From Phocaeicola faecalis (GTDB lineage: Bacteria; Bacteroidota; Bacteroidia; Bacteroidales; Bacteroidaceae): a stretch of DNA of 64,000 nt. Location: positions 85,848 through 149,847 of the forward strand of contig NZ_JADNRM010000001.1 of the NCBI RefSeq assembly GCF_021730445.1, written 5' to 3'. Made by a program: the position numbers and the translations under genes. Under the pieces are notes generated by a model. That model did no database searches. It saw nothing but the letters and a program-made list of their open reading frames with translations, and had not been told where the DNA came from. Positions 1-8,134 of the stretch are shown one piece after another (within the stretch, counting starts at the first letter, position 1; every line of letters begins with the position of its first letter).

Positions 1-2
1 GA

Positions 3-134
3 TTCCTGATGTTTTTGTTCGGCGGTGTGCTTTCTCCGCTGACGGGAATGGGCAATATGCTTTATACCACAGGGATGATATTTATCGTTTGTTGTGCCGG
101 GGCATGGATATGTACTAAGAAGGCGATACGATGA
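3..134 (+). CDS. MFS transporter, C-terminal end (partial)
   Basis: An open frame enters from the left edge and ends at a TGA at 132-134. The 43 visible residues are hydrophobic and contain a GGVLSPLTGMGN stretch followed by a last membrane helix and a short basic tail (CTKKAIR). This resembles the last two helices of drug-resistance type major facilitator transporters (Bcr/CflA-like), but too little is present to name the substrate. It is followed directly by a hairpin terminator. Confidence 0.55.
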   Translation, partial: FLMFLFGGVLSPLTGMGNMLYTTGMIFIVCCAGAWICTKKAIR

Positions 135-143
135 TTAAAAAAA

Positions 144-174
144 AAAATGCAGAACGAAGTTTCTTCTGCATTTT
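144..174 (+). terminator. Intrinsic terminator after the MFS gene
   Basis: An 11-bp perfect stem (AAAATGCAGAA at 144-154 with TTCTGCATTTT at 164-174) encloses a 9-nt loop. It sits 9 bases after the MFS stop codon, and its A/T-rich ends supply a run of T on the transcript. Confidence 0.7.
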
Positions 175-176
175 CA

Positions 177-184
177 TATCTTTG
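177..184 (+). promoter_or_regulatory. Bacteroidetes -7 element (TATCTTTG)
   Basis: TATCTTTG matches the TAnnTTTG -7 element of the Bacteroides housekeeping sigma factor. It lies just after the terminator and about 70 bases before the acetyltransferase start, so it should drive 256-1070. Confidence 0.55.
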
Positions 185-255
185 CCGTGATAACTGGAAA
201 ATATCAATAAGACAGAGAATAAAGTGCGAAACAAAATGAATATCAATTCAACTTT

Positions 256-699
256 ATGATAAGAAAATTAGCAAAAACAGAGTATCCCCAAGCTATCGAA
301 TTATCTCTTGCTGTATTTACTGAATGTGGCAAAGCAGATTATGACGAGGAAGGGCTTGAAACGTTTAAAAGTTTCATCGGAAATGAACAATTAATGGATG
401 AACTTACCATTTATGGCGCGTTCTGTAATAATGAACTCGTTGGCATTATGGGTAGCAAAAATGAAGGAAAACACATTTCGCTTTTCTTTATCAAACCGAT
501 ATACCACCGCAGGGGTATCGGGCGAAAACTTTTTGATTATGCTTATACTCTGAACGAACTCAGCACTACAGAAATTACAGTCAACGCTTCCACTTATGCC
601 GTTCCTTTTTATGAAAGTCTGGGATTTCAACCAATCGGTGATGCTCAATGTTATCACGGTTTGACAAGCATCCCAATGAAGAAACGGAAACAACTCTAA
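256..699 (+). CDS. GNAT family N-acetyltransferase
   Basis: A 147-residue protein with the GNAT fold layout. The acetyl-CoA pyrophosphate-binding motif A is visible as RRGIGRKLF around residues 86-94, and motif B as VPFYESLGFQPIG near residues 115-127. The family moves an acetyl group from acetyl-CoA to an amine; nothing here shows the substrate. The N-terminal part (IRKLAKTEYPQAIELS) is typical of the PhnO/YjaB-like branch. The next gene starts 6 bases after its stop, so the two are probably one transcript read from the -7 element at 177. Confidence 0.85.
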   Translation: MIRKLAKTEYPQAIELSLAVFTECGKADYDEEGLETFKSFIGNEQLMDELTIYGAFCNNELVGIMGSKNEGKHISLFFIKPIYHRRGIGRKLFDYAYTLNELSTTEITVNASTYAVPFYESLGFQPIGDAQCYHGLTSIPMKKRKQL

Positions 700-704
700 C
701 AACC

Positions 705-1070
705 ATGAATATAGAAGATTACAGAGCATATTGCCTCTCCATGAAAGGTGCGACCGAGTGTATGCCTTTTGATAAATTCACCTTAGTATATAAGGTGATG
801 AACAAGATGATATCCTACGCTCCTCTCAACCCGAAAGAAGGCCGTTTTTGGGCAAACGTGAAATGCGACCCGGATAAATCCGCCGAACTGATGGAGCGCT
901 ATGAGGGTATCTGTTTCGGCCCTCATTCTGATAAAAAATATTGGATTACTATTCTGCTGGAAAGTGATGTTCCGGATGAACTAATCAAGGAATTAATCAA
1001 TCATTCGGTAGATGAAGTCATCAAGAAATTGCCCAAAAAGAAACAGGAAGAATATCGGAATATGCATTAA
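705..1070 (+). CDS. MmcQ/YjbR family protein
   Basis: About 121 residues beginning MNIEDYRAYC. This start is preferred over an upstream ATG at 648, which would overlap the acetyltransferase by 52 bases. The pattern (an early CLSMKGATECMPF segment, a WANVKCDP strand, then PHSDKKYWITILL near the C-terminus) fits the YjbR/MmcQ family, a small CyaY-like fold with proposed DNA binding but no firm function. It is probably cotranscribed with the preceding acetyltransferase. Confidence 0.8.
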   Translation: MNIEDYRAYCLSMKGATECMPFDKFTLVYKVMNKMISYAPLNPKEGRFWANVKCDPDKSAELMERYEGICFGPHSDKKYWITILLESDVPDELIKELINHSVDEVIKKLPKKKQEEYRNMH

Positions 1071-1163
1071 TTATTCCATTCTAAAAGATTATAACTTAAA
1101 ATTAGGAGAAGAGCTGATTATCTTGTATTTTCGCGCCACCAAAAACGAAAAAATAAAAAGAGA

Positions 1164-1613
1164 ATGGATGTAATCAAGACATGGTTCGAAGGATTTGAGA
1201 AAGGTGTGACCCGACTTTCTCCGGCAGAAAGAGAAAACTTCTTTTGCGAATGTGGAAAAAATTGTGTGCAGAATGGAGTTTTGCCCATTTACGAGCAACT
1301 GTATGAGGATGTCAAAGGTGACTTGGATGCTTTTTTCACTAAAGCCAACGAGTTTGACCAAGTACGAGGCGAAATTGTGGAACATGGAAAAAGTTACAAC
1401 TTGTGTTTTACCGCCTGCGTCTGCCCGTTGCATCAATCGGGTTATGTCAATACTCCGTTGCTATGTGAATGTTCTCGCCAAAGTGTGCTTTACACCATGC
1501 ATAAATTGTGGAAAGATAAGAAATTTGAGGTGACGCTTTGCGGAACGGTATTGGGGGGAGATAATGAATGCAAACTCAATATCAAGGTGCTCGATACACC
1601 TGCCGCGACTTAA
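1164..1613 (+). CDS. Cysteine-rich cytoplasmic protein of unknown function
   Basis: A 149-residue protein with no signal peptide. It carries eight cysteines, some in short-spaced pairs (CECGKNC near residues 28-34, CVCPLH near 86-91, CECS near 101-104). Spacing of this kind suggests a metal or Fe-S site, but I recognise no named family with confidence; it loosely recalls proteins with 4-vinyl-reductase-like or DUF6144-like cysteine patterns. It lies between the YjbR gene and the beta-lactamase, with about 90 bases free before it and 36 after. Confidence 0.7.
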   Translation: MDVIKTWFEGFEKGVTRLSPAERENFFCECGKNCVQNGVLPIYEQLYEDVKGDLDAFFTKANEFDQVRGEIVEHGKSYNLCFTACVCPLHQSGYVNTPLLCECSRQSVLYTMHKLWKDKKFEVTLCGTVLGGDNECKLNIKVLDTPAAT

Positions 1614-1649
1614 TTATCAACCTATTCTGTCATTTACGATAATTGAAAA

Positions 1650-2660
1650 ATGAAAACAATTCATATTCTTTACCTCGCTGTCTTCGGTCTGTTCATAGGC
1701 GGATGTTCTTCACAAAAATCCCGGAAGGAATCCTTTTCCGTGTCAACCAATCAGGAAACCCCGGCTAATCTGGATGTTTTAAAGAACCATATAGAAACCA
1801 TCATTAAGGATAAAAAAGCGACTGTAGGTGTGGCTGTCATACTGAATGGAAAAGACACGCTGACCATTAACAATACCGAAAAATATCCGATGATGAGTGT
1901 CTATAAATTTCATCAGTCGTTGGCTGTCTGCGATTATTTGGAGAAGAAAAATATTCCACTCACTACCCTGCTCCATTTGGACAAGAAGTCTTTTAAGCCC
2001 GATACTTACAGCCCTTTGCGCGATAAATATCCGCAGGGGGACTTGGACCTCTCGCTTGGTGAGCTGCTGACTTACACCCTGCAACTGAGCGATAATATAG
2101 CTTGTGACATTTTGTTCGATTACATTGGCGGAGTAAATGTGGTGGACGAATATATTCATTCTTTAGGCATAAAAGAGGTATCTATCACCACCACCGAAGA
2201 TGAAATGCATCAAGACATGGAAGATTGTTACGAGAATTGGAGTACTCCCCTGGCCGCAGCTTCTCTTTTGGAAATATTTACAACTAATGATTCTTTGCGA
2301 AATGAATATACTGATTTTGTGAAGCGCACCATGATAGAATGTCAAACCGGAAAAGACCGGTTGGTTGCCCCATTGTCCGAAAACGGTATTATCATCGGCC
2401 ACAAAACGGGAACTTCCGACAAAAACTCTCGCGATGAATATATCGGTACAAATGATATAGGCTTCGTTACTTTACCCGATGGTACGCGGTACACTATTGC
2501 CGTATTCGTCAAAAATTCTCAGGAAGAGATGGACGCGAATGCCAAAATAATTGCTGATATATCGGCAGCCGTCTATCAGTTTGTTTGCCAAAAACTTCCT
2601 GCTCCTTCTTCTGAAAAAAAACTATCACTAACTAATAAAACAGGTAACAATGAAAACTAA
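1650..2660 (+). CDS. bla: Class A beta-lactamase, subclass A2, lipoprotein
   Basis: A 336-residue serine beta-lactamase of the Bacteroides CepA/CblA type. The catalytic motifs are all present: S83-V-Y-K86 (in MMSVYKFHQ), S147-D-N149, an acidic omega loop with E185 (TTEDEMHQD), and K252-T-G (GHKTGTSDKN). The N-terminus is a lipoprotein signal with lipobox LFIGGCSS (lipidated Cys19), so the enzyme is probably anchored in an outer or periplasmic membrane; CepA itself has an ordinary signal peptide. The tail after about residue 315 is long and polar. Its 3' end overlaps the next gene by 11 bases, which suggests coupled translation. No insertion sequence lies upstream, so this looks like a resident chromosomal gene. 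Confidence 0.92.
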   Translation: MKTIHILYLAVFGLFIGGCSSQKSRKESFSVSTNQETPANLDVLKNHIETIIKDKKATVGVAVILNGKDTLTINNTEKYPMMSVYKFHQSLAVCDYLEKKNIPLTTLLHLDKKSFKPDTYSPLRDKYPQGDLDLSLGELLTYTLQLSDNIACDILFDYIGGVNVVDEYIHSLGIKEVSITTTEDEMHQDMEDCYENWSTPLAAASLLEIFTTNDSLRNEYTDFVKRTMIECQTGKDRLVAPLSENGIIIGHKTGTSDKNSRDEYIGTNDIGFVTLPDGTRYTIAVFVKNSQEEMDANAKIIADISAAVYQFVCQKLPAPSSEKKLSLTNKTGNNEN

Positions 2661-3084
2661 AAATTATCTTTTGACACTATTCGCGCTATCTTTAGCATCA
2701 TGCACTGTCTATCAAGTGCCTGTTAACGAATTTGCCCAACAAATTGAGAACAGCCACATCGAAAAACGAAAAATAGAAGTTGGTAGTGGCGGTCTTGTTT
2801 CGTGGTGGGCTGCCGACAGTTTATATACAAACGGTTTGCACACACTGAAATGTTATGATAAAAAGGGTAATGCGAAAGAGATAGAAGTGACTCCGGGAAC
2901 GGTTGTCAGGTTCACCACCAATGACGGCAAACATGCCACTTATTACTTCGATTCTGTCATTTGGGGCGATACGGCAGTTACCGGAACGACTTCGCGCATC
3001 CTGAATATGCAGAAAATTATCGCAAAGAATGAGATTAAGAAAATAGAAATTGATAACAACAGAAAATCAGGACGATATAAATAA
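2650..3084 (+). CDS. Small lipoprotein of unknown function
   Basis: A 144-residue protein with a lipoprotein signal: a hydrophobic core followed by SLASC with Cys18. The mature part is polar and beta-rich (KEIEVTPGTVVRFTTND). The ATG lies inside the last codons of the beta-lactamase gene (11-base overlap), so the two are probably translated together. I do not recognise a family. The pairing with a lipoprotein beta-lactamase hints at a shared envelope location only. Confidence 0.75.
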   Translation: MKTKNYLLTLFALSLASCTVYQVPVNEFAQQIENSHIEKRKIEVGSGGLVSWWAADSLYTNGLHTLKCYDKKGNAKEIEVTPGTVVRFTTNDGKHATYYFDSVIWGDTAVTGTTSRILNMQKIIAKNEIKKIEIDNNRKSGRYK

Positions 3085-3118
3085 GTAAGAAATACGTTTC
3101 TAAAGATAATTAAGAAAG

Positions 3119-3568
3119 ATGGGGGCTTCAATTACAAAAATAACAGACAACAAGAAACGTTATTTGGATTTACTGCTACTTGGAGATGAACAGGAAAGCA
3201 TGATAGACCGCTATTTGGAGCGTGGCGAAATGTTTGTCCTCGAAGATGATGGAGTCAAGGCCGTCTGTGTGGTTACAGGCGAGAGCCGGGAAATCTGTGA
3301 ACTGAAAAACATAGCTGTCACTCCCATTGCACAACGGCAGGGATATGGCAGAAGATTGATAAATTATTTGATAAATCATTATTCCGGCCAGTACACCCAA
3401 ATGATAGTGGGAACCGGAGAGGTACCGAGTGCCATTGCGTTTTATGAGAATTGCGGATTTGAATATTCGCATCGCATAGTGGGCTTTTTCACTCAAAATT
3501 ACGACCATCCTATCATTGACAATGGAGTTTTACTAAAGGATATGATTTACTTAAAACGCAAGATATAA
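3119..3568 (+). CDS. GNAT family N-acetyltransferase
   Basis: A 149-residue acetyltransferase. Motif A is ITPIAQ-type followed by RQGYGRRLINYL near residues 74-85, and motif B is SAIAFYENCGFEYSHR near residues 103-118. The acidic N-terminal half ends in a VCVVTGESREICELKNIAV strand. The substrate is unknown. It lies 34 bases after the lipoprotein gene, on the same strand, and may be the last gene of that transcript. Confidence 0.82.
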   Translation: MGASITKITDNKKRYLDLLLLGDEQESMIDRYLERGEMFVLEDDGVKAVCVVTGESREICELKNIAVTPIAQRQGYGRRLINYLINHYSGQYTQMIVGTGEVPSAIAFYENCGFEYSHRIVGFFTQNYDHPIIDNGVLLKDMIYLKRKI

Positions 3569-3587
3569 AGCTACCCCATCGGCTTTT

Positions 3588-3788
3588 TTACCTATTCTCC
3601 CGATACTGTTTGGGAGACAGTCCTACCTCTCTTTTAAAGTAAATCCTATCTGCATGGCTTTCACACAAGCTATCATACAGGGATAAATGAAAGAAATCCT
3701 TTACAATCATATTTTCTCTGTGAAAAATATGATGACCGAGTTCATCCTGCTTGAACACAGGCACGGATGGAATAGTTTGTGAATGCAA
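3588..3788 (-). pseudogene. Remnant of an AraC-family regulator C-terminus
   Basis: A 66-codon frame ends with YFKREVGLSPKQYRENR, which matches the end of the second helix-turn-helix of AraC-type regulators (F-K-x-x-x-G-x-S-P-x-x-Y-R). The residues before it do not form the first helix-turn-helix or a sensor domain. The frame therefore looks like a decayed or deleted AraC gene of which only the last 20 or so residues are recognisable. The reading is inferred from a short motif. Confidence 0.4.
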
Positions 3789-4214
3789 AGTAAAGGATGT
3801 TAGGGAGTAACAAAGAAGGAAAGACGAGAGGAATTCTCCCTTTATGGGTTTTTCGGATTTTTATTATGGGTATGGAATATACATTCGGTCGACAACAAAC
3901 AGATAACATTAACAATGATAAGTTGTACATCATTGTGCTCTCATGCTCTCACACTATATATAACAAGCTAATTATAAATGACTTATGCGATGATAGTAAA
4001 AAATGTTAGCTCTCACTTGTACTCTCATGCTCTCACTACATTTTGAAGCATATTCCTGCATAATACGCTTTCCATCAGCTATATAGCCTTTTTTACAGGC
4101 TGTTCCGGCTTGATATAGAGTAGGGTGTTTTCAGACTTTTTCATTATAAAAAGTGCGCATAAAGCATGGAATATAACAGCTGACGAAATCTTGGCGGCAG
4201 TAAAGAACAAGACG

Positions 4215-4300
4215 TTTTCAAAAAAGCTCGTTATCTTTTTAAAAAAGCTCCTTATCTTTTTAAAAAAGCTCTTGCTCTTTTTTTAAATGTCCTTGTCTTT
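4215..4300. repeat. 21-bp tandem repeat, about four units
   Basis: The string AAAAAAGCTC recurs at 4220, 4241 and 4262, exactly 21 bp apart, each copy inside a T-run / A-run / GCTC / TTATC unit. A fourth, more diverged unit follows. It lies in the 1.1-kb gene-poor stretch 3569-4686, which otherwise holds only the AraC remnant, short CTCTCATGCTCTCAC duplications near 3938-4037, and the repeats listed next. Confidence 0.8.
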
Positions 4301-4317
4301 TGGGTGGATGATTGGTC

Positions 4318-4420
4318 ACACATACGTATGCATGAGCCGATACGTACGTCCGCGTAGGCCTACACGTATATACGTATAAGCCCACACGTACGTCCGCATA
4401 AGCCTACACATATATGTGTC
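4318..4420. repeat. 44-bp direct repeat of alternating purine-pyrimidine sequence
   Basis: ACGTACGTCCGC occurs at 4342-4353 and 4386-4397 (44 bp apart). Both copies are followed by a TAAGCCTACAC- or TAGGCCTACAC-type string and by CGTATATACG or ATATATGTG palindromes. The whole block is a run of CG/TA/CA dinucleotide steps, prone to forming cruciforms or Z-type structure. It does not code in any frame. Confidence 0.7.
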
Positions 4421-4481
4421 AAATCCCTAATATTCTTGGTGAAGAAGAACTGAAGATATTTTCTTATTCAAAAAAATAATG

Positions 4482-4489
4482 TACCTTTG
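4482..4489 (+). promoter_or_regulatory. -7 element (TACCTTTG) of the methyltransferase gene
   Basis: TACCTTTG fits TAnnTTTG, with an A/T-rich stretch upstream. Transcription from here would give a leader of about 190 nt before the ATG at 4687. Confidence 0.6.
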
Positions 4490-4529
4490 CAGCATGTTAA
4501 AAACTCAACTATCGGATTTGGTGTTGTAA

Positions 4530-4591
4530 ACAATCTGTTCTGACACAACAGATTGTCCTTTAGTTTGCTCTCGGATAAATCTTTTCGAGAG
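4530..4591 (+). promoter_or_regulatory. Two-hairpin leader of the methyltransferase mRNA
   Basis: Two perfect stems follow each other in the leader. ACAATCTGTT at 4530-4539 pairs with AACAGATTGT at 4547-4556 (10 bp, 7-nt loop), and CTCTCG at 4568-4573 pairs with CGAGAG at 4586-4591. No long U-run follows either, so they look like structural or regulatory leader hairpins rather than a terminator. No known riboswitch class is evident. Confidence 0.45.
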
Positions 4592-4686
4592 TGATTCCTT
4601 TATTACTATAATTTAAAATTTTAATCCGCATATAAGTGATGAGGATATTGCTATACCCACACGTATATGCTAAATACATTACGATA

Positions 4687-5463
4687 ATGAATAACGATAA
4701 CAATACAATTTTAGGATTCGACGTTAATTTAATTTGTGAATATTTTCTAAGTACAGAACGACAAGGCCCCGGAAGTCCCGAAGTAACCCTTAAAGCGCTG
4801 AGTTTTATAGATAACCTTACGGATAAATCCCTTATTGCCGACCTCGGTTGCGGAACGGGTGGCCAAACAATGGTATTGGCACAACATGCGCCGGGAAGCA
4901 TTACAGGCATCGACTTTTTTCCAGGATTCATTGACCGCTTCAACAGCAATGCCGAAAAACTGCATCTTCAAGATAGAGTAAAAGGGATTGTCGGTTCTAT
5001 GGACGACCTTTCTTTTAAGGAGGAATCTTTGGACTTAATTTGGTCTGAAGGAGCTATTTATAATATCGGTTTTGAACGGGGAGTGAACGAGTGGCGTAAA
5101 TATTTGAAAACAGGCGGATATATTGCTGTTACCGAAAGTGTTTGGTTTACCGAAGAGCGTCCGGCGGAGATTCATGATTTCTGGATGAGCGTTTATACGG
5201 AAATAGATACGATTCCCAACAAAGTAGCCCAGATACAAAAAGCAGGCTATGTTCCCGTTACTACGTTTATTCTTCCGGAAAATTGCTGGACAAAACATTA
5301 TTTTGCCCCACAAGCTAAAGCAGAAGAAATTTTCCTTAAAAAGCATGTGGGAAACAAAACTGCCGAAGAACTGGTGGCATCCAATCATCATGAAGCCGAA
5401 CTGTACAGCAAGTATAAAGAGTATTACGGTTATGCTTTTTTCATCGCAAAAAAGATAAAGTAA
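4687..5463 (+). CDS. Class I SAM-dependent methyltransferase
   Basis: About 258 residues from the ATG at 4687; an upstream in-frame ATG at 4636 would add an atypical hydrophobic leader. SAM-binding motif I is [11 protein letters not shown] near residues 53-63, followed by [13 protein letters not shown] (motif II) and the acidic loop [20 protein letters not shown]. The order is that of UbiE/COQ5-like small-molecule methyltransferases. The substrate is unknown. The gene stands alone, with a structured leader upstream and an inverted-repeat element acting as terminator downstream. Confidence 0.85.
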   Translation: MNNDNNTILGFDVNLICEYFLSTERQGPGSPEVTLKALSFIDNLTDKSLIADLGCGTGGQTMVLAQHAPGSITGIDFFPGFIDRFNSNAEKLHLQDRVKGIVGSMDDLSFKEESLDLIWSEGAIYNIGFERGVNEWRKYLKTGGYIAVTESVWFTEERPAEIHDFWMSVYTEIDTIPNKVAQIQKAGYVPVTTFILPENCWTKHYFAPQAKAEEIFLKKHVGNKTAEELVASNHHEAELYSKYKEYYGYAFFIAKKIK

Positions 5464-5551
5464 TGATTGGTTCAAGCGGAAAACATGACTTTTTCAGCTT
5501 TGGAATACGAAAAACGTAAAAGTTAATAAACGAAGCGTAAAGCGTTTAGGT

Positions 5552-5699
5552 AGAGGTTGTATCAAAAATACGATACCACTATTCTATAGTTTGTCATTCT
5601 GAGTAATATAAAGAATCCGTAAATGGAAAAAACAGATTCTTCGTTAACAGAATGACAATATAATGGAATAGTTTAGTAATGATACAACCTCTCTTTTTT
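5552..5699. repeat. Nested inverted-repeat element A (also terminator)
   Basis: The outer arms AGAGGTTGTATCA (5552-5564) and TGATACAACCTCT (5680-5692) are perfect 13-bp complements and are followed by a T-run. Inside lie TGTCATTCTG (5592-5601) paired with CAGAATGACA (5648-5657), and AAGAATCCGT (5611-5620) facing ACAGATTCTT (5632-5641). The inner strings recur in two other elements of this window (8135-8285 and 11488-11695), but the outer arms differ. Confidence 0.75.
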
Positions 5700-5753
5700 C
5701 TCATTTATGTAAAATTAGCAATATTGAACAATGCTTTATCACCACGAATTGCG

Positions 5754-5761
5754 TACTTTTG
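5754..5761 (+). promoter_or_regulatory. -7 element (TACTTTTG) of the acetyltransferase-YoaP gene
   Basis: TACTTTTG matches TAnnTTTG and gives a leader of about 70 nt to the ATG at 5836. A start at 5797 is also downstream but less likely. Confidence 0.5.
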
Positions 5762-5835
5762 CTTCCACAAATAGACAGTAAATACTTTTTTGTGGTATGG
5801 AATGGCTATTTGAAATACACCCTAAAACAAGAATC

Positions 5836-6624
5836 ATGGCAGAAAAATATATAATATTGGATAAAAGCAACATTGATAATGAACATATCTGTTGCGCATT
5901 TTCTGATAAGAAATGCCAAGAGGGTTATGCCCTGAAAAAAGAATGGTTGAAAAGAGAGTTTGACAATGGATATGTTTTCAGACGACTGGATGCGAGGGCT
6001 AAAGTTTTTCTGGAATATGTTCCGGCAGAGAAGGCTTGGATTCCTGTAGATGCTCCCAATTACTTAATGTTGAACTGTTTTTGGGTATCAGGACAATATA
6101 AGGAAAAAGGGCACGGAAGGGCTTTGTTGCAATCAGCCATTGATGATGCCAAATCTCAAAGTAAATACGGTCTGGCAACGGTAGCGGGTATAAAAAAGCT
6201 CCACTTCATGAGTGATACAAAATGGTTGCTGAAACAAGGCTTTGAAATTGTGGAAAAATTATCAAATGGTTTTGCACTGCTTGTGCTGAAATTTGATGAT
6301 GCCTGTCCCACTCCTTCATTTAAAGAATGTGTGAAGAGTGGAGAATGCCCGGAGAAAAACGGACTGGTAGCTTATTATACCCATCGTTGTCCGTATACGG
6401 ATTATTATGTAAACGGCTCTCTATGTACATTGGCGCAGGAACATAAGATTCCGTTGAAAATTATAAAAATTGGAACAATGGAAGAAGCGCAGTCATCGCC
6501 TACACCTGCTACAATATTTTCTTTATTTTACAATGGGAAATTTATCACGACAGATCTTAGTGTATGCACGGATAAACAATTTGAAAAGATGCTGAGTAAC
6601 GTATTAGTAAACATTGACAAATAA
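5836..6624 (+). CDS. GNAT acetyltransferase with C-terminal YoaP-like domain
   Basis: About 262 residues from the preferred ATG at 5836, which gives MAEKYIILDKSNIDNEHICC; a longer frame begins at 5797. The N-terminal half is a GNAT domain with SGQYKEKGHGRALLQSA as the acetyl-CoA motif. The C-terminal part, from about residue 190, holds THRCPYTDYYVN and a conserved thioredoxin-like pattern seen in YoaP-type acetyltransferases. Several cysteines (CPTPSFKEC, GECPEKNG, HRCPY) suggest a thiol or metal role. The substrate is unknown. The next gene, an AraC regulator, starts 73 bases later on the same strand and could be cotranscribed. Confidence 0.8.
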   Translation: MAEKYIILDKSNIDNEHICCAFSDKKCQEGYALKKEWLKREFDNGYVFRRLDARAKVFLEYVPAEKAWIPVDAPNYLMLNCFWVSGQYKEKGHGRALLQSAIDDAKSQSKYGLATVAGIKKLHFMSDTKWLLKQGFEIVEKLSNGFALLVLKFDDACPTPSFKECVKSGECPEKNGLVAYYTHRCPYTDYYVNGSLCTLAQEHKIPLKIIKIGTMEEAQSSPTPATIFSLFYNGKFITTDLSVCTDKQFEKMLSNVLVNIDK

Positions 6625-6697
6625 ATTTAAGAATAAAATGAAGGAAAAAATAATTATTCGTTTAATAACTTCAAATGAAAATACAGTTGGATGATAC

Positions 6698-7582
6698 ATG
6701 AAAAACCTAATGAAACGTGCCATACCGCTTTATACATTCTATAAGCATAAATACGGAAGCGAACTATTGATAGATATCGTGGAGTTGAAAGATATAAAGA
6801 AATTTATAGCCGGAAAGCAGGCTCATACCTTGTCTTATTATGACATTACTTTCATAACCGAAGGGGAAGGGGCCTTCAGCATTGGCAACCAAACGCATCA
6901 TGCCGTTCCCAAGGACGTTTTTTTCTCCAAACCGGGAGAAATCCGGAACTGGGATATTCATCATATAGACAATGGCTTTGCCTTGATTTTTGAAGAGGAA
7001 TTTCTCTCTTCTTTTTTCAAAGATTCGCTGTTCGTGCAGCATCTCGCCTTTTTCCAGCCCGGTACCACCTCTGCCAAACTTCACTTGCCCGAAGCGCTTT
7101 ATGTCCGTTTTCTTTCACTTCTCCAAAATATCAAAAAAGAAATAGACGCGTATCAACCCCATGACGTGCATGTGCTCAGGGCGTTGCTCTACGAGGCACT
7201 CATGTTGCTCAACCGCGCTTATCAATCTCTTCCGGCAGATGACAAACAAAAAGAAACCGGGAATCCCTACATAGGGCGTTTCATCCGGCTGGTAGATGAA
7301 TATGCAGAATGCGAACATTCCGTACAGTTTTATGCGGAACAGCTTTGCATCACTCCTAATTATCTGAATGAGCTGGTCAGTACGACATTGAATATCAGCG
7401 TCAAACAATATATAAGAAATAAAATAATGGAACGAGCCAAGAATCTGCTCGTTTATACCCGGCAACCGATATCCGAGATAGCAGAAACGCTCCACTTCTC
7501 TACGGTTTCTTATTTTGTACGCAGTTTTCGTCAGCATACGGGCACGACTCCCCTGCTCTATCGCATGGAACATCAACCATGA
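6698..7582 (+). CDS. AraC-family transcriptional regulator
   Basis: A 294-residue regulator. Residues 30-115 form a cupin-like ligand domain (FITEGEGAFSIGNQTH, then the PKDVFFSKPGEIRNW turn). Residues about 190-290 carry the two helix-turn-helix units, the second reading EIAETLHFSTVSYFVRSFRQ followed by HTGTTPLLYR. It lies just upstream of a flavin-binding pyridoxamine oxidase-like gene on the same strand, which has its own -7 element, so it may control that gene or the preceding acetyltransferase. The ligand is unknown. Confidence 0.88.
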   Translation: MKNLMKRAIPLYTFYKHKYGSELLIDIVELKDIKKFIAGKQAHTLSYYDITFITEGEGAFSIGNQTHHAVPKDVFFSKPGEIRNWDIHHIDNGFALIFEEEFLSSFFKDSLFVQHLAFFQPGTTSAKLHLPEALYVRFLSLLQNIKKEIDAYQPHDVHVLRALLYEALMLLNRAYQSLPADDKQKETGNPYIGRFIRLVDEYAECEHSVQFYAEQLCITPNYLNELVSTTLNISVKQYIRNKIMERAKNLLVYTRQPISEIAETLHFSTVSYFVRSFRQHTGTTPLLYRMEHQP

Positions 7583-7634
7583 AAAGTGACATTTCATCCT
7601 TGGTTTTTATGCCTGTGCATCTCGCCTGTTTCTC

Positions 7635-7642
7635 TATCTTTG
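7635..7642 (+). promoter_or_regulatory. -7 element (TATCTTTG) of the PNPOx-like gene
   Basis: TATCTTTG lies 36 bases before the ATG at 7678, so the oxidase-like gene probably has its own short-leader promoter after the AraC gene. Confidence 0.5.
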
Positions 7643-7677
7643 CAGGCAGTTATTAACCCATAAATAAAACAAAAAAG

Positions 7678-8100
7678 ATGAGAGATGCAGAAAAAACAGT
7701 AGGCAATATTGTTGACAAGCAGAGTGTTTCCTTCGTTGGTTCCATAGACGCAAACGGTTTTCCCAATATGAAGGCCATGTTGCAGCCCCGAAGACGGGAA
7801 GGTATCAGGACGTTCTATTTCACTACAAATACGTCTTCCATGCGTGTGGCCCAGTATCGGAACAACCATCATGCTTGCATCTATTTTTATGACAAACGTT
7901 TCTTTCGCGGGGTGATGCTTATCGGCACGATGGAAGTGTTGACAGATAGCGCTTCGCGTGAGTTGATTTGGCAAGAAGGTGACACGATGTACTATCCCGG
8001 CGGAGTGACAGACCCCGATTATTGTGTTTTACGTTTCACGGCTGTTTCGGGCAGGTATTACAGTAATTTTAAATCGGAAGATTTTAAGGTGGAAGAATAA
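7678..8100 (+). CDS. Pyridoxamine 5'-phosphate oxidase family flavoprotein
   Basis: A 140-residue protein of the split-barrel FMN-binding family. It shows the usual order: VSFVGSIDANGFPNMKAML at the N-terminus, FYFTTNTSSMRVAQYRNN in the middle (FMN phosphate contact region), and ACIYFYDKRFFRGVMLIGTMEVL. The short length and lack of a PdxH C-terminus point to the general-stress or heme/flavin-reductase-like branch, not to vitamin B6 synthesis. It follows an AraC regulator gene that may control it. Confidence 0.82.
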   Translation: MRDAEKTVGNIVDKQSVSFVGSIDANGFPNMKAMLQPRRREGIRTFYFTTNTSSMRVAQYRNNHHACIYFYDKRFFRGVMLIGTMEVLTDSASRELIWQEGDTMYYPGGVTDPDYCVLRFTAVSGRYYSNFKSEDFKVEE

Positions 8101-8134
8101 AATGATCCATTGCGGGTGGGGTGTGTCATTTTTT

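Noticed and set aside
3797-4009. A 70-codon frame on the plus strand after the AraC remnant.
   Set aside because: It runs through repeated CTCTCATGCTCTCAC sequence and overlaps the remnant's upstream region; the product has no domain features.
4009-4686. Possible CRISPR array in the repeat region.
   Set aside because: The repeats are contiguous (21-bp period) or just two copies (44-bp), with no unique spacers, and there are no cas genes.
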